A stretch of 62,000 bases of DNA, taken from assembly GCA_030141605.1 (NCBI GenBank), contig JAQGDQ010000030.1:293171-355170 (forward strand), given 5' to 3'. Of the stretch, positions 1 to 54,417 are shown piece by piece (the stretch's first letter is position 1; each line of letters begins with the position of its first letter). The notes beneath the pieces are model-generated. The model was not told the DNA's origin. It saw only the letters and a program-made list of their open reading frames with translations, and made no database searches. The stretch comes from Tubiluchus corallicola (lineage: Eukaryota > Priapulida > Priapulimorpha > Priapulimorphida > Tubiluchidae). Made by a program: the position numbers and the translations under genes.

Positions 1-71
1 GTAAATGTAATGTTATAGTAAAAGGTCCTAAATAAATATTGAAACAAGTAGACAAAGTATAGTCCTCTTAC

Positions 72-36913
<36,842 letters not shown>

Positions 36914-36964
36914 TGCACAACCCGGTCTAATGCACTTTAACCTGTAAGCCACTAATTTAAGTAC

Positions 36965-37424
36965 CTGCAAGAAGACAACAGAGCCAAATTTTGACAACAT
37001 TAATGCCATTTTTCTCTATGCCCTAACAATTTGAATAGTCTTGGATGCTTCACAATTCATATTCATAAGAAAGGCATAATAGATTTTAACTTATTCCTTT
37101 TTATCGACAATGGATGGCATTGTTTACTGGGTACAACCATAACAACATAATATACGATATAGGGAAGCTTAGTCTTTTGATTGTTACTAACTCATGAACC
37201 GCGTGCAGATGACCGTAATATATTTAATAAAGTCCCAGATCAGATAATATTTAGCCGCTTAAGCGTAGGCCTAAATATAAAGCATGAAAAAGTAGGTAGC
37301 AACGCTGCAAGTACATGCCTAATTAAAACAGTCTTAACACGCATTTCACTCAATTAACGGTATTATTTTTTTTAATTTTAGCGTTTTATAACTTGATAAA
37401 AGATCAACAAAAGAAAAAACTTAC
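36965..37424 (-). other. Intron in the FSTL 5' UTR
   Basis: AT-rich sequence between the inferred 5' UTR exon and the signal-peptide exon. I see no repeats or other genes in it. Confidence 0.4.
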
Positions 37425-37560
37425 CTGCTTGTAAAACAGGCAAATGTGAGTACTAGAAACGATTCCGCTTTTCAATAAAAAATTGTAACCCTGGACGAAA
37501 GACCACCAGCTGTAAATGTGAGTGTTTCAATCAACAGACGGCTTCCTTCCCCTTCGCACT
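37425..37560 (-). other. Probable 5' UTR exon of the FSTL gene (upstream end uncertain)
   Basis: A perfect CAG|GTAAGT donor on the minus strand sits at 37419-37427. The next acceptor downstream is that of the signal-peptide exon, 0.46 kb away. No ATG-led frame continues into the gene, so it would be non-coding. The transcription start is not identifiable; 37560 is only an approximate limit in a locally less AT-rich stretch. Confidence 0.4.
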
Positions 37561-37786
37561 CACACACGAAGTGACGACGACTACAATTTACGATCTCACG
37601 TCTACTCGGAGAAAACTATCGATTGCTGTGTGAGGTGGGTAAATCTACTCTCGGAAATCCCACCGGCCGTCACATCGTAATCTGCTTCACGTTGCAGCCT
37701 GTTCAACGAACAGGCGTGTGTCTGTTTAGTACGTGGCGCCATCTACAGAGTGTAATTGTAACTGTTTACTCAGGAATTTGCTTATA

Positions 37787-38310
37787 CAGTCATACCTCCG
37801 TTTTGAACGTCTCCCGTACTCGTACGAATCGGTTTTCTAGCAGAAAATTCGAGGTGAAATTGTCCCCCGCTTTCGACTATAATTTCGGTACTCGACCAAC
37901 CGCCAAACAGCGTGATGAACACATGCACGGTGAGCCGAGTAGAGTCGAGCATAACGGACCGCGCCCGAGAGTAGCACGCACAAGATTTGAATTGCCTAAC
38001 ATCACTAAGTGCTTTCTACGCTTATTTTTCTCCGATTTTTCATGCAGGAACAATTATGTTTTTCTTTCAAAGTAATTCTGTTATGTTTTTCTTATCAATT
38101 ATATCACATCTACTGTTTGATTAAACATTTTTGCATTATTATATAATTTATATTTCGTTTTAGTAATACTTAACAGTTCATTTGGTGCTTGAGAACGGAT
38201 TATTTGCTTTTACATTATTTCTTATGGGATTAAATGATTCGGTACTCAACCAAATCGGTTTTCAAACACTTTTTAGGAACGAATTATGGTCGAAAACAAT
38301 GGTATGACTG
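37787..38310. mobile_element. Pogo/Tigger-like non-autonomous element
   Basis: The left end CAGTCATACCTCCGTTTTGA and the reversed right end CAGTCATACCATTGTTTTCG form imperfect inverted repeats typical of the Tigger/pogo group. The left flank is TA; the right flank is TT, so the expected TA duplication has decayed on one side. Internal words GGTACTCGACCAA and GGTACTCAACCAAATCGG recur. The 150-residue plus-strand frame through it has no transposase motif. Confidence 0.7.
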
Positions 38311-38429
38311 TTTGTATTTACTAAATTTCTGTCGTGCACAAAGTACAGTCCCTAATTAAAATAGGCGACATATATAAAAAGATTAAAAAAGATAAAATAC
38401 AACATTAAAAACATGCACGGACAATAAAC

Positions 38430-39810
38430 ATATTTACAAGAGAAAATTAATTTGTAGGTAAATAATTTAAAACACATTATTATTAAAAATGGAGGTTTTT
38501 AGACAAATGTAAAATCAATTGTACTGCCATAAAACTCCTGTGCACCTTTGCTTCATACAATTTTTTAATCACAGTAATTGATTCATATTGGTTATTTTGT
38601 ACACTGTTCAGAAAGTGACGATTGACTACAGATTTGACTAATTTTTTATTTGAGTTACCAATTATTAAATTATACTTATAAATTATGTTAATTCCACACA
38701 TTCTTCCAAAACTCGGAATACCCACGATAACAATGATTTACAATATATTTGATCAAAATATTTTTTGACTTTAGCTGTATTCTTGCGAAATTAATTGTTC
38801 CCTGTTGCTATTATACATGGAACAGAAAAGCGTTAAATGGAAGTACTATAGCACTTACATTGTTACGTGGATACATATTCTATTCCGAATTTTCTATGAA
38901 CTTTATTCCATGTGATTGACATTCTGGTTATAGCTTGTTTAGAGATTCCTGAACATAATTCAGCGCCATATAGTAAAACGGGAAGACAGTGTGCCCTAAT
39001 TAGATTAGCCGTTAACAATGGATTTGGTTAACCTCCAATGAAGTAGATCGCATGAAAAGCTCTGAAGAACTTTTTATACGTTCAGATACATCAGTTTTTA
39101 GATGGTTTGTTGTTACGACACTTAAATAGTTAACACTCTCAATTCACGACAATTCCTTATTTAAAAAAAAAACACTGGGCAGTTTAGATACGTCAGACCT
39201 TCGATACAGATTCATTAAGTATCTACTAAATCTGATGCATTTTGTCTTTCTTTCATTAAACTTAATCATATATTTTTGTCCATAATCGGAACATATCTTT
39301 AGTATTTCTTGGTACCAGACACGTAGGGACATAAAAGTACTAGATCGTCAGCATACATCAAATTTCCCAGATGTACGCCGTACAACTTATAACAATAACC
39401 TGATCGTTTCCATTTTTCTGTCAGTTCATTTGCATAAACACAATAAAAAGTTGGGGATAACAGCCCGCCTTGTCTTACACCACAAGAAATATAGAACTCA
39501 GAACTGAGCTTTCCATTCCACCGGACGACACATGCATTTCTAGAGTACCAATAATATAATATATCTACAACTTCAATATCTATTCCAAGTTCTATGAGCT
39601 TGATAAATAATGCATGATAAGAGATTTTATCGAATGCTTTACAGGCATTCATAAACAAGCATATATATTACTACCATTTTTAACATAGTGTTCAATAGTT
39701 TCATGTAACACGTAAACACATTGTTCACAACTGCTGCCTTCCTTGTAGCCAAGCTGAAGAGCATCAGTAAGTAAATTATCAGCAATTCTAGTATTCAATG
39801 CCAATGGCTT
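38430..39810 (-). mobile_element. Second non-LTR retrotransposon (LINE), 5'-truncated
   Basis: The minus strand encodes reverse-transcriptase motifs in order: LQLGYKEGSSCEQC (about 39740), NACKAFDKISYHALFIKL, then the GVRQGGLLSPTFYCVYANEL block and the catalytic LMYADDLVLL (39299-39658). A C-terminal part including KSVVNRHFLNSVQNN lies near 38600. The 5' half including the endonuclease is absent. Frame changes near 39310 and 39140 mark it as dead. It is related to, but clearly different from, the copy at 28.3-31.5 kb. Confidence 0.87.
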
Positions 39811-40412
39811 AGATATATATATACAATATATACAATTGCTTCAATGTAGAACTAGAATGGAAGTTCTAATGTGTTTGGATCCGACGCGTCCAAATTCTCA
39901 TTTCTTAATGGTTTCCATTAGAGAATCATGAGACGCATTTACCTTGTCATTGAATTTAAAATACATATTTTGAGGCAGATCCATAACTACAACAATTGAA
40001 AAGTGAATTATGACAATTCTATTGAATGGACTCCTTACGGAACTTGAAAAATTGGGCTCCTTACGGTCTATGCAATGGCCCGTTCCATCTTCATGCAAAA
40101 TTCCGTCCTCCTACGATAAAAATTGTGGCATGATGACTTTCAAACATAAATGTGGAAATAAGAGCAAATAAAACTAGAACGGCACTCAGAAGAAAGCTAA
40201 CCTTCGCCAAAGACTAACAGTCCTAGACGAGCTCACCTGATTCTTCTGATAGAAAAAATATAAAACACGATAAACAGATAAATATACAAAAATATATCCA
40301 TTTAGAATATGAAATATTACATAGATTAGGGAGATAACCCACAAAATATTTTGTTCATACAAAAAAATTATAATCAGCAATTAAAGCACAAGCATTCTAC
40401 ATAGTGTGAATG

Positions 40413-41742
40413 TAGGAAAGTTTGGTACAGGTGAGTTTGGTACAAGGAAATTTTAGTACCAGAAAAATTTGGCGCTAGGAATTTTTGATACAGGTAAATT
40501 TGGTACTATCATCTTAAGGTACAAGGAATTTTTGGTACTAGGAAAATGTGGTACGGGGAATATTTGGTACGAGGAAAATTTGGTACTAGGAAAATTTGGT
40601 ACTAGGAAAGTTTGGCACTGGAAGAAAGCATTTCTATATCTCAGTATAAAATATTTGTTTTAACTAGAAAATAAAGATGTTTATTCAGTAGGGAGGAAAT
40701 ATGGTATTAGGAAAGTTTGGTTTATTAAAAAGTTCATAAAACAATAGTGCCTGACAGCTAATTTTATCCTTGATTATCCCGTCCACGTAGGTACATTTGA
40801 GAATTCTTTCAGCAAAAAATGGGGGGTCTCCAACTCATCATCATCACTGTTATCATCGTGATCATTATTATCATCACTAGCGTCAACGTTGTCATCATCA
40901 ATATTATTGCCATCACTTACTGTAATCGTCCATCATTATTTATTGCCTCAACAGCAACAGTAACAATGGTGATGGCGATGATAATTATGATGTTCACTGC
41001 TAACGATATTAACATCAGCAACAACAATAACAACAGCAACAACAACAGAGCAGCAGCAAGAAAACGATAAATGTAACAAAGATAACAACAATGATGACGA
41101 TGATGATGGTGATGATGAGGAGGAGGAGGAGGACAACAAAAGCAGCAAGCAACATACAAGAAGAATAGCAACAACATCAGTAACAACAACAATAGCAACA
41201 GCAGCAGCAGCAACAACAACAACAACAATAATAACAGCAACAAAACGACAAAAGTAACAATGGCGACATGATGACAGGAATAATGGTGATGATGATGATG
41301 ATGATGGTGGTGGTAGTAATCATAACAAAAGAGCAAGCAAGAAATAGACAAACAATAACAACAATGACAAATAACAAACAACAGCAAACAAACAAAGAGG
41401 AAGCGAACAAAAAACAAACACAAATGCAACAATATGAGCCTCTATAACTTGTTCCAGTAGGTTTTATAAAATATATTTTCATAGTACCAAACTTTCTCTG
41501 TGCCGAATTTTCCTAGTACCAAACTTTCCGAGCACTATGCTTGCCTAGTACCAAACTTGTTCCGTACCATTTTTAAATTGTACCAAAAATGCTTGACATA
41601 ACTTCCTTAGTACCATATTTACCAGTATCATATTTTCTCTGTACCAAATTTTCTCGGTACCACAAGTTCCTCGTACCAAAATTACCAGTACCAAACTTAC
41701 CTGTACCAAACTTGCTAGTACTAAACTTACCGCGCAACACAT
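40413..41742. mobile_element. Inverted-arm (foldback-like) element, GGTACTAGGAAAATTT family
   Basis: The left arm (40413-40712) repeats words such as TTTGGTACTAGGAAAA and TTTGGTACGAGGAAAA. The right arm (about 41483-41742) repeats the reverse complement, such as GTACCAAACTTTCTCT, GTACCAAATTTTCTCG and GTACCACAAGTTCCTC. In the right arm, successive GTACC words are 15 or 16 bp apart for nearly the whole length. The 0.77-kb centre is trinucleotide simple sequence with no transposase. It ends about 0.5 kb upstream of the ZCCHC24 start codon. Confidence 0.75.
40835..41420. repeat. Mixed (ATC)n, (AAC)n, (GAT)n and (AGC)n trinucleotide region
   Basis: Interrupted trinucleotide repeats fill the centre of the inverted-arm element. 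They produce long Leu-, Ile-, Ser- or His-rich frames on both strands, which I reject as genes. Confidence 0.9.
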
Positions 41743-42089
41743 ATTGTTTGTCTACAGTTCTTTGACCTTTTGACCTTGGTTATAAGCTACGTCTGCTTCC
41801 TTCTGAATGCCATTCTAGTTTTATTATATAAATTACTTGTGTCAAAACAATTATTTGCCATTTTTTCCTAGTTTTGCATTTGTGCTTTTTTTCTGTGCCA
41901 CTCTTACCTAAATTACTTTCATTCTAATATGTAGTCTACAATTTATTTTTATAAAATCCTGGTACTACTAATATTCTACCAAAATTGGGTAAACATATTA
42001 CTGATGTCAGAAAATTATCAAAACCCGAAATAATGCAAACGTCGGTTCCTATTTTGTCCCTAATCATCAGAGAATCAAAGCAACATATT

Positions 42090-42285
42090 GGTTGCCGCGC
42101 GAGTGACTTCACCGACGTGATTGGTGAAAAGTTTTTGGCCACACCCCTAAACGATTGACACCGTTTACCGAATCTCTTAGCTCTGTTCCGCTGGTTTCAG
42201 TCGCAAATGCAGAGGAGTTGGAGAGGCGATGTTGCTAGTTACACAGCTTCCTTGCGCGGGTAGGCTTTGACGATCGACTGTGCTG
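42090..42285 (+). promoter_or_regulatory. ZCCHC24 promoter and 5' UTR region
   Basis: A local rise in GC and CpG with an inverted CCAAT box (GATTGG near 42119) directly precedes the first coding exon. No clear TATA box is present. The transcription start cannot be placed. Confidence 0.4.
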
Positions 42286-47858
<5,573 letters not shown>

Positions 47859-50800
47859 AATGAAAACGTAAGTCGCGAGAACAGACAAACAAACTTCAAA
47901 CTTCGCTTTGGTATAGATTACTTTTCTTCCCGAGTATTTTAAATGCGCATATTGGTGTGGTGTTTGAATTCTGTGCTATTCAAAATCATTGAAGTTAAGG
48001 TACTTTGAATGTATAGACTAACCATAATTTATAAGTTTCTGAGATTTGCAAGAGTTTTGTATTAATTTTATTAAATTTTAAGCTCTCAAAGAGACATCCA
48101 ATTATAGTTGTAAAAATTTACTAAATTATAAAAAAGTCAGTAACGGATGTGCTGTTTTACTGAGAATCAGACTCAATTAGACCTGGAGGCATGTATACAT
48201 AGAAGGTCTTGCTCCTTATACTACCAGTTATACAGACCTAGTGATGCTGTAATCGCTTTTAGTATTATAAATATTACGAAAACAATCAAAATTAGCACCC
48301 AGCTTTGTGCAATCCGAAAAACTCTTGTTAAGTTTTAGCCATTAAAAAAAGCTAAAACCCGACAATACTTAAAATTCAAAGGCGTTTCAATCTTCGGCAG
48401 AACATAAATTACTAGAACTGTGGCAAAAACTGGGCAAGTTAATGAGTTCGTTTAAACTTTGACTTTAATCTGATCCACATGTGAGGTAAAAACTATTATA
48501 CAAGTACAGCGTGCAATAACGTGTAAATTTATGCTGGTGGGAAACCGGTGCTGCTTGCTGCTATAAATGCTGAAATTTCTTGGTCAGCTAAAGTGAATCA
48601 ATTTATTTTGGATGATGATTAATAAAAGACAAGTACAAAAAGATGTATTATGTGACAGATTTCCAGCGATGTAGGGCCAACGTATGTATCTGCATTTTTT
48701 AAATTATTAAAGCAGCCCCAGCTCTTATTGATTTTTTCCAAATAGATGGAATATTTACGATTGTAAATGCATACTGGACAACACTAGTAGCGCCAAAATA
48801 ACGTATAACTATTATATATTATACATGCAAAATTATCTGAATTGTAGTTTCGGAGTTTTGTTGCTTTATTGAGCTTACAGTTAGTTAAAAGCATCCACTT
48901 ATTATTATTATGACCAAAAATTATTATTATCAATAGCTTGCTATTTTAATAATTTGTTTGATAGATATCTATGGAACTTGGACCGAACTGGGTATTTTAT
49001 TTTGTGTATTTTGGTTCTGTGTTAACTTATTTCTTGGTTTTAGTGTGTATATAATATTTGGTTCACTGAAAGTTGGTGTAATAACATCCATAAGTTTTTA
49101 TCAACGGTTGGGTATATAATTTTAAGTTAATTGAACTGCTTAGTAACTGTGCATGCTGTTAAATATGTATGTTTTAAATTTATAATAGTCAGTTTTAGCA
49201 TGTTTGGATACCTAATGGTTGTTAATTTTTGCTTTTGTGTAGGGACGGCTAGTCATTAAAATATTGTATATGCAGAGGCGTTTTGGAACATATAATTATT
49301 ATGTATCTAATACAATTCATCTTATCTATATTTAGGTCGTTTTTGCAGCGTATGTAGATAGTAGAAATTGGGACATGTGTTTTTTCTATATTTTGGTTTA
49401 CTGACAGGCCTGTTTTGCTAAGACATATGTATCATTTTCACAATATTTGTATAGCTACGTGACTTTTTCGAATTTACAAAAAGGAGAGCATATCTATTGT
49501 ACGCCCGATCAAAATAAGCGTGTTGTGTGAGTTTATCATGATCGTGTAAATAACAAAATTGGAAAGTTTGTACAAGCGCATGGTCACTGACGGCCAAAAT
49601 TCGTAGGTCGTAATTTCCTGACTTCGATGACCCTGCAAACAAATAGCGGGTTGGACTGAGTACTGTGCAGAATTATCATCAAAAACTAGGATGTGATTTT
49701 TAGAAACACTTTGAAATCCAGTTAATTTTTTAAGTAGGCTTTCTTTCAGTCACTTGATTTTGTTAATAGTAAGAGTAACTAGGACGTCTACGATTAGCAT
49801 AGAACCTTCAGAAATATTCGGTATTTTCTGTGTATTTAGTTACCTCATATGTGACTGGTTTCAGCATGGGGCTTTGCTTGGCTAGGACCTGCTGTTGTTG
49901 ATGTTTTGGTACATTGCGCTGCTTCCAGATCTAAATATAACCCTGCTATACCAACTCACGCCAGATGAGTTTCATTCGCCATATGGATTTTGTCCCAAAC
50001 CTTCATACGCTGTACGTGAAGGGAAAAATATAGCTCAGGTTTTGCCTGTTTAATGGGGTATAGAAATGGCAGAGTAGCCCTAGTTATGCACAGTTCTAGT
50101 CAGAGAGTGTTAAACACGTTAAACTTTCAAAGTCGAATAGAAATTATTCCTATATTGGCCGTGCTGTTCGAAAGAGATTGGTCTTTTATGCTTCATAAAC
50201 AGGTCTAAATGATTTTGTAGATTTAAAGAACTAGGTCAGATGTTTGCACTACTGCTCCAAAGCCATCATACATCCCTTAATTATGTATTTTTTATCATAG
50301 CTTTTAACAGTTTTTATCATCAGTACAATCAGTCAGGCAGTTAGACTTGATAAGTCCAACCTGATGCTGCTAAATTTTGAAAAATAAGGAAGGGCTTGAA
50401 CTTCACCTTATGTGTCAACTGTTTACTTTATTATCTTTCTCGCTAACCCATTTCCCTAGCCTGTACAGTGCGCAGTTCTTGCTTGTGATATTTTACCTTA
50501 AAGACCTTCGTTTGTTGTTTAACCCTTGGGCATACTTTCGTTCGAATGATATCTTCCTGTTTTTTATCTGCATACCCACTTGAAGTGCCTAAAATTTGTG
50601 CATGTCATTCAACCTGAAAACGTGTATGGAAACATTCTAGAACTTCTACATGTAACCGGTATGCGGTTTAGTTGCACTGGGCGGTGTGCTAAAATTGGCT
50701 TCAAGCCTACGTGTTACCCAGGCCGATTAAATTGTGTAAATCTAAACTTCGCCAATGTGCCCTTAGGAAAGTCTTAAAGAGCTTTGCTGAGTACCAGGTT

Positions 50801-52702
50801 TAAAATAACTGATACGGTGCTATCTAAAATTTGTTGAAACTTCATGCGGGAAATGCAAAAGTATTTTGAAATCTGGTATTTAGCAAGATAGACTCTAAAA
50901 ACTCTGATAATTTTTGGAGGGAATGCTTAGCATTTCATGGTACCAGTTTTCAGAAAAGTTGAAGGGCCAGCTTTGGACATATACGGTTAGGTGTGAGCAT
51001 GCGTGGATAATCCATACTTCTTCCATTTCTGCCTGGGCGGTGCTCCACTCGAAATTCCATACTTAACACTTTCGCATACATGTATTTCGGACTGATTGTA
51101 GACGTATGATACTTTTACATAAGGTTAATGTTCAACATTTGTGGACCAGGCTAACTCCTGCTGTTGCACATTCGTTTTAAGCTTGTTAGCAGTTTAAATG
51201 CCCTTCTTCATCAACTAGATCTGTAAGGTAAATGTGATAAATAACTGGTTTCATCACAGTGTTAGAATTTCTTTTTTTATAAATTAAAGCCTACAGATCT
51301 ACAGTAGAATCCTGATAAGCTGTACCATGTTTCTCCTGTCATGATTTAGGATTCTGAAAAGTTAGGTCTGTTGATAAATTTTAGGAGTCATACTTCCCTT
51401 TCAATGTGTCTACAGCCTTTATAAGGTATTTGGTAGTTTGTAAACTTGGCATCTTTGACTTTTGATGATGTAGAATTTATTATACAACACAGTTTTAATG
51501 GGCTAATTTAATGAATATTTTGGCATTCTCAATTTATATATAGCTGCGTTGAGCATGCATGTATGATGTATATAATATTTGGTATTATCAGTTAATGTAT
51601 ATGAATTATGTTTAACAGCATTTTTCTTGATTGTGTGTGTAAGTTTTATAGTTTTAGCAAACTTCTTGGCATATCAGCATGTCAAACTTATCATTTCAAA
51701 TAGAGATGTTATCGTTTGAAGTGCAGTTTTTCTGAGAGATTAAAACTGACTTTGTAGGATCCATTTTCAAAATTATGTAGTTGCTGCAATCTTTACCAAT
51801 CATAGAGTATATGTATTTTCATGTTAGTAATTTTTGGCCACTAAATTCTGCAAATTTTGATCCATTTAGTGCTGTAACTAACGTGGTTACAAATGATGAA
51901 ACGAACTCTCTAGTTTGGTTTCTAAATTTTAATAATTATGACACTGTAAACCAGTAATCATGATTAACTGAGATTATAAATAATTTTAATGAGGTTGCTA
52001 ACATAAGTGTATTATTGTACTGACATGGTTTGATAGTTTTAGTAAAATTTTTTGCACTTTGTCGTGTTTTCACATAGTAGAATTTTTGCACTTCTTGTAG
52101 TAGAAAAAATAACTGTGGCGTCTTTTGGATACTAAACGTTTTACGTATAGCCGGGAATTAAAGCAATATTACTACTAGCAATTCATGGTACATTGTCATA
52201 GCCTATTCCACTTACTGTTCTCTCAGAAAATCAAACTACACTTCTGAAATCTATTTTGCCAGTTGCATGATTTTTTTACTGATAAGCACTTCGCTACTAC
52301 TAATCTTTGAAATTTGAAGACAATTATTTACGTGGAACTGTTGTGAGAATAAGGCGTGCTTGTACAGTTAAAAATCTGTGATCCTTTAAGTTAGACGAGC
52401 CGAGGTTCTGTCAGTCGAAGTCTTACAAATGTTTATCTTTTTATAGTAAATAACTACTATGTGAAAACCATTTTCTACATTTACAGGAACGTTTTGTATA
52501 GTTATCTTTTGTATGATGTATACATTTATGTAATTTGTGCCTTAACTTTGTAAAAGATTTTGCAGAAGTGCCATCTGATGGTGGTTTTTGCAAATCTGCT
52601 AAAGTGTGCTCGCATGTGCCAAATCAAGTCAGGCTTCTGTACTCTCTGTTTGCATGTCTATGATGACTTTGACATTGCAGTTCATGGTACATGAAGCAAG
52701 CA

Positions 52703-52767
52703 CAGGGGCGTGCCCGAGGGGTTTCTTCTATATTTTAGAAACCTCTTTTGTATTGGGCACGTCCCTG
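52703..52767 (+). repeat. Strong hairpin in the ZCCHC24 3' UTR region
   Basis: CAGGGGCGTGCCC pairs with GGGCACGTCCCTG over 13 bp with one G-U pair. An inner stem, GAGG(GG)TTTCT with AGAAACCTC, closes a short loop; a nine-base bulge lies on the 3' side. Confidence 0.8.
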
Positions 52768-54013
52768 CAAAGGTAGTTTAGAAGTAGCTAGAGAGTAGAT
52801 AGGTACTAAAAAGAGTATTATATAAGTATGTGTATTGTTGTTATGAATTGGTCAGTATGGTTCGTGTGTTTTAAAATGAAAACGTATGTAGCTTTTATGC
52901 TAAAACACTAGTTTAAAATGAGGCCTAAGTTTACCAAAAGATGAAATTTGGTTGTCTATCAAAAACATCTAGTAAAAACAAGATGGTAAGACTTTCACGA
53001 GATGACTTGAAGCTGATTGGGGAATGAAAATGTGTGAATAATATGTGCATTGTGGTTGCATAATAGCTGTTGGGTTATAGCTGTTCTTTTGGTAAGCAAT
53101 GCTAGGCAGTTGAATGTGTATTTTAGTGTGGTAGGTATTAGCTAGACTGCATGTTTGTACGATTATCAATCACTGATTGATCGGTTGATTGATTACTAGT
53201 CGTAACTCTGATTCAAAATGGTGCTAATGTATACAATAATTTGATTTTTTATTTTGTGGTCTTATTTTTTGTAAATTTTTGCAAGTATTAGGTTCAAGTG
53301 AATTCTTGTTTGAGTAGTAGTTCCCTGGCCCTTTGTTATGTATTTTCGTGAAAGAAGTTGTCATTTCAAAAGTTTTTTCGATGTCTTTTTGATTATGTTC
53401 TTGACTTCTGAATTAGTTAGTGTTTATTGATATGTTAGTCCTTTTGTTAGTCTGTTGCTGAAAAGGTTTTGGTTTGTCTCTTCGATTTTGCTGTTCCCAT
53501 TTTCTGATTGTTTTCCAGTATTTAGCTTGTTTTATGTTTTGATATTGCAGCTTGAAAATAATCCATTTTGTGAAGGTGTACACACTATGTATCAGCTATA
53601 ATATTGGAGCTTGCAAAAAATAATAAGTAAGAGGAAAAAGGTGGATGAGTAATGGAACTCACTCTTACAGAATATTAAGCAAAATCAACTGGCACACATT
53701 CAATGTACTGTCTAGTATTATTACACTGACTAATATTTATTGCGTAGTGGGGTTTTATTCATTTGGGTATATGTTTAAACTAAGCCAAGTGTTTGTTGAA
53801 GTATTAATGTGGTCTCTAGCTACTTATTTGTGCAAGTACAGAGTATTAGGGCTATGTTCAGGCAGAAGTAATGGCAAAATTGAATTATAATAATAGTTTT
53901 AGATAGTTCTAATATCGAATAAGTATATATATATAATTATTTTGTGTGGTAAACATACATTTTTTTATTTTACACAATTTTGCAAAACTTATGTATAGCT
54001 TATTTGCTTTGGT

Positions 54014-54019
54014 AATAAA
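54014..54019 (+). terminator. Proximal poly(A) signal of ZCCHC24
   Basis: AATAAA followed within 45 bp by a long U/GU-rich stretch (TTTTGTGTGCTTGTGTATT). Confidence 0.55.
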
Positions 54020-54187
54020 CAAAATTGTTTCTGTTTTGATAATTTTGTGTGCTTGTGTATTTGCCTTCAAATCAGAATTAATATTTGCTTAATGGTTCGC
54101 AGAATTTCTTAATAATGTGCTGTTTTATGTGCAGCATTGTCATATAAAGCTAGAACAACCAAAGATTGTAAATGCGTGGATCACTTG

Positions 54188-54193
54188 AATAAA
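54188..54193 (+). terminator. Distal poly(A) signal of ZCCHC24
   Basis: AATAAA followed by GGTAGTTGTTTTTGTTTTGT, a strong GU-rich downstream element. Confidence 0.6.
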
Positions 54194-54411
54194 TCACTAG
54201 TTTGCATTGACTTTAAATTTGGTAGTTGTTTTTGTTTTGTTGCACTTTTGTACCCAACAGAGTAGCCAAACCCTCATATATGTCAAATGCGGCTACAGCT
54301 CAAAAGTACGAATACTGACACGTACACAATTTTTTTTTATTAATGAAGCGGGTTTTCCATAAAAATGCACAAAAGACATTCGACTTCAAACTATGTTTGA
54401 ACTGAAAACGT

Positions 54412-54417
54412 TTTATT
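54412..54417 (-). terminator. Poly(A) signal of MTTP
   Basis: AATAAA on the minus strand, with U/GU-rich sequence (GTCTTTTGTGCATTTTT) just downstream. It would place MTTP cleavage near 54390. Confidence 0.5.

Larger units (their letters stand above)
38311..42090. other. Intergenic region between the divergent FSTL and ZCCHC24 promoters
   Basis: It contains the LINE fragment and the 40.4-41.7 kb inverted-arm element. The remainder (39810-40410 and 41745-42090) shows no gene. Confidence 0.6.
47859..54215 (+). other. Inferred long 3' UTR of ZCCHC24
   Basis: For 6.3 kb after the stop codon there are no convincing exons, no recognisable transposons and a marked T-over-A bias on the coding strand. 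Two poly(A) signals, each followed by a GU-rich stretch, lie at the end. The inference is a long 3' UTR. It could instead contain an unrecognised downstream intron or transcript. Confidence 0.55.

Noticed and set aside
37623-38075. 150-codon plus-strand frame divergent from FSTL
   Set aside because: Most of it lies inside the Tigger-like element and it has no recognisable domain.
40917-41482. Leu/Cys/His-rich frames in the 41-kb region
   Set aside because: They arise from trinucleotide repeats in the core of the inverted-arm element.
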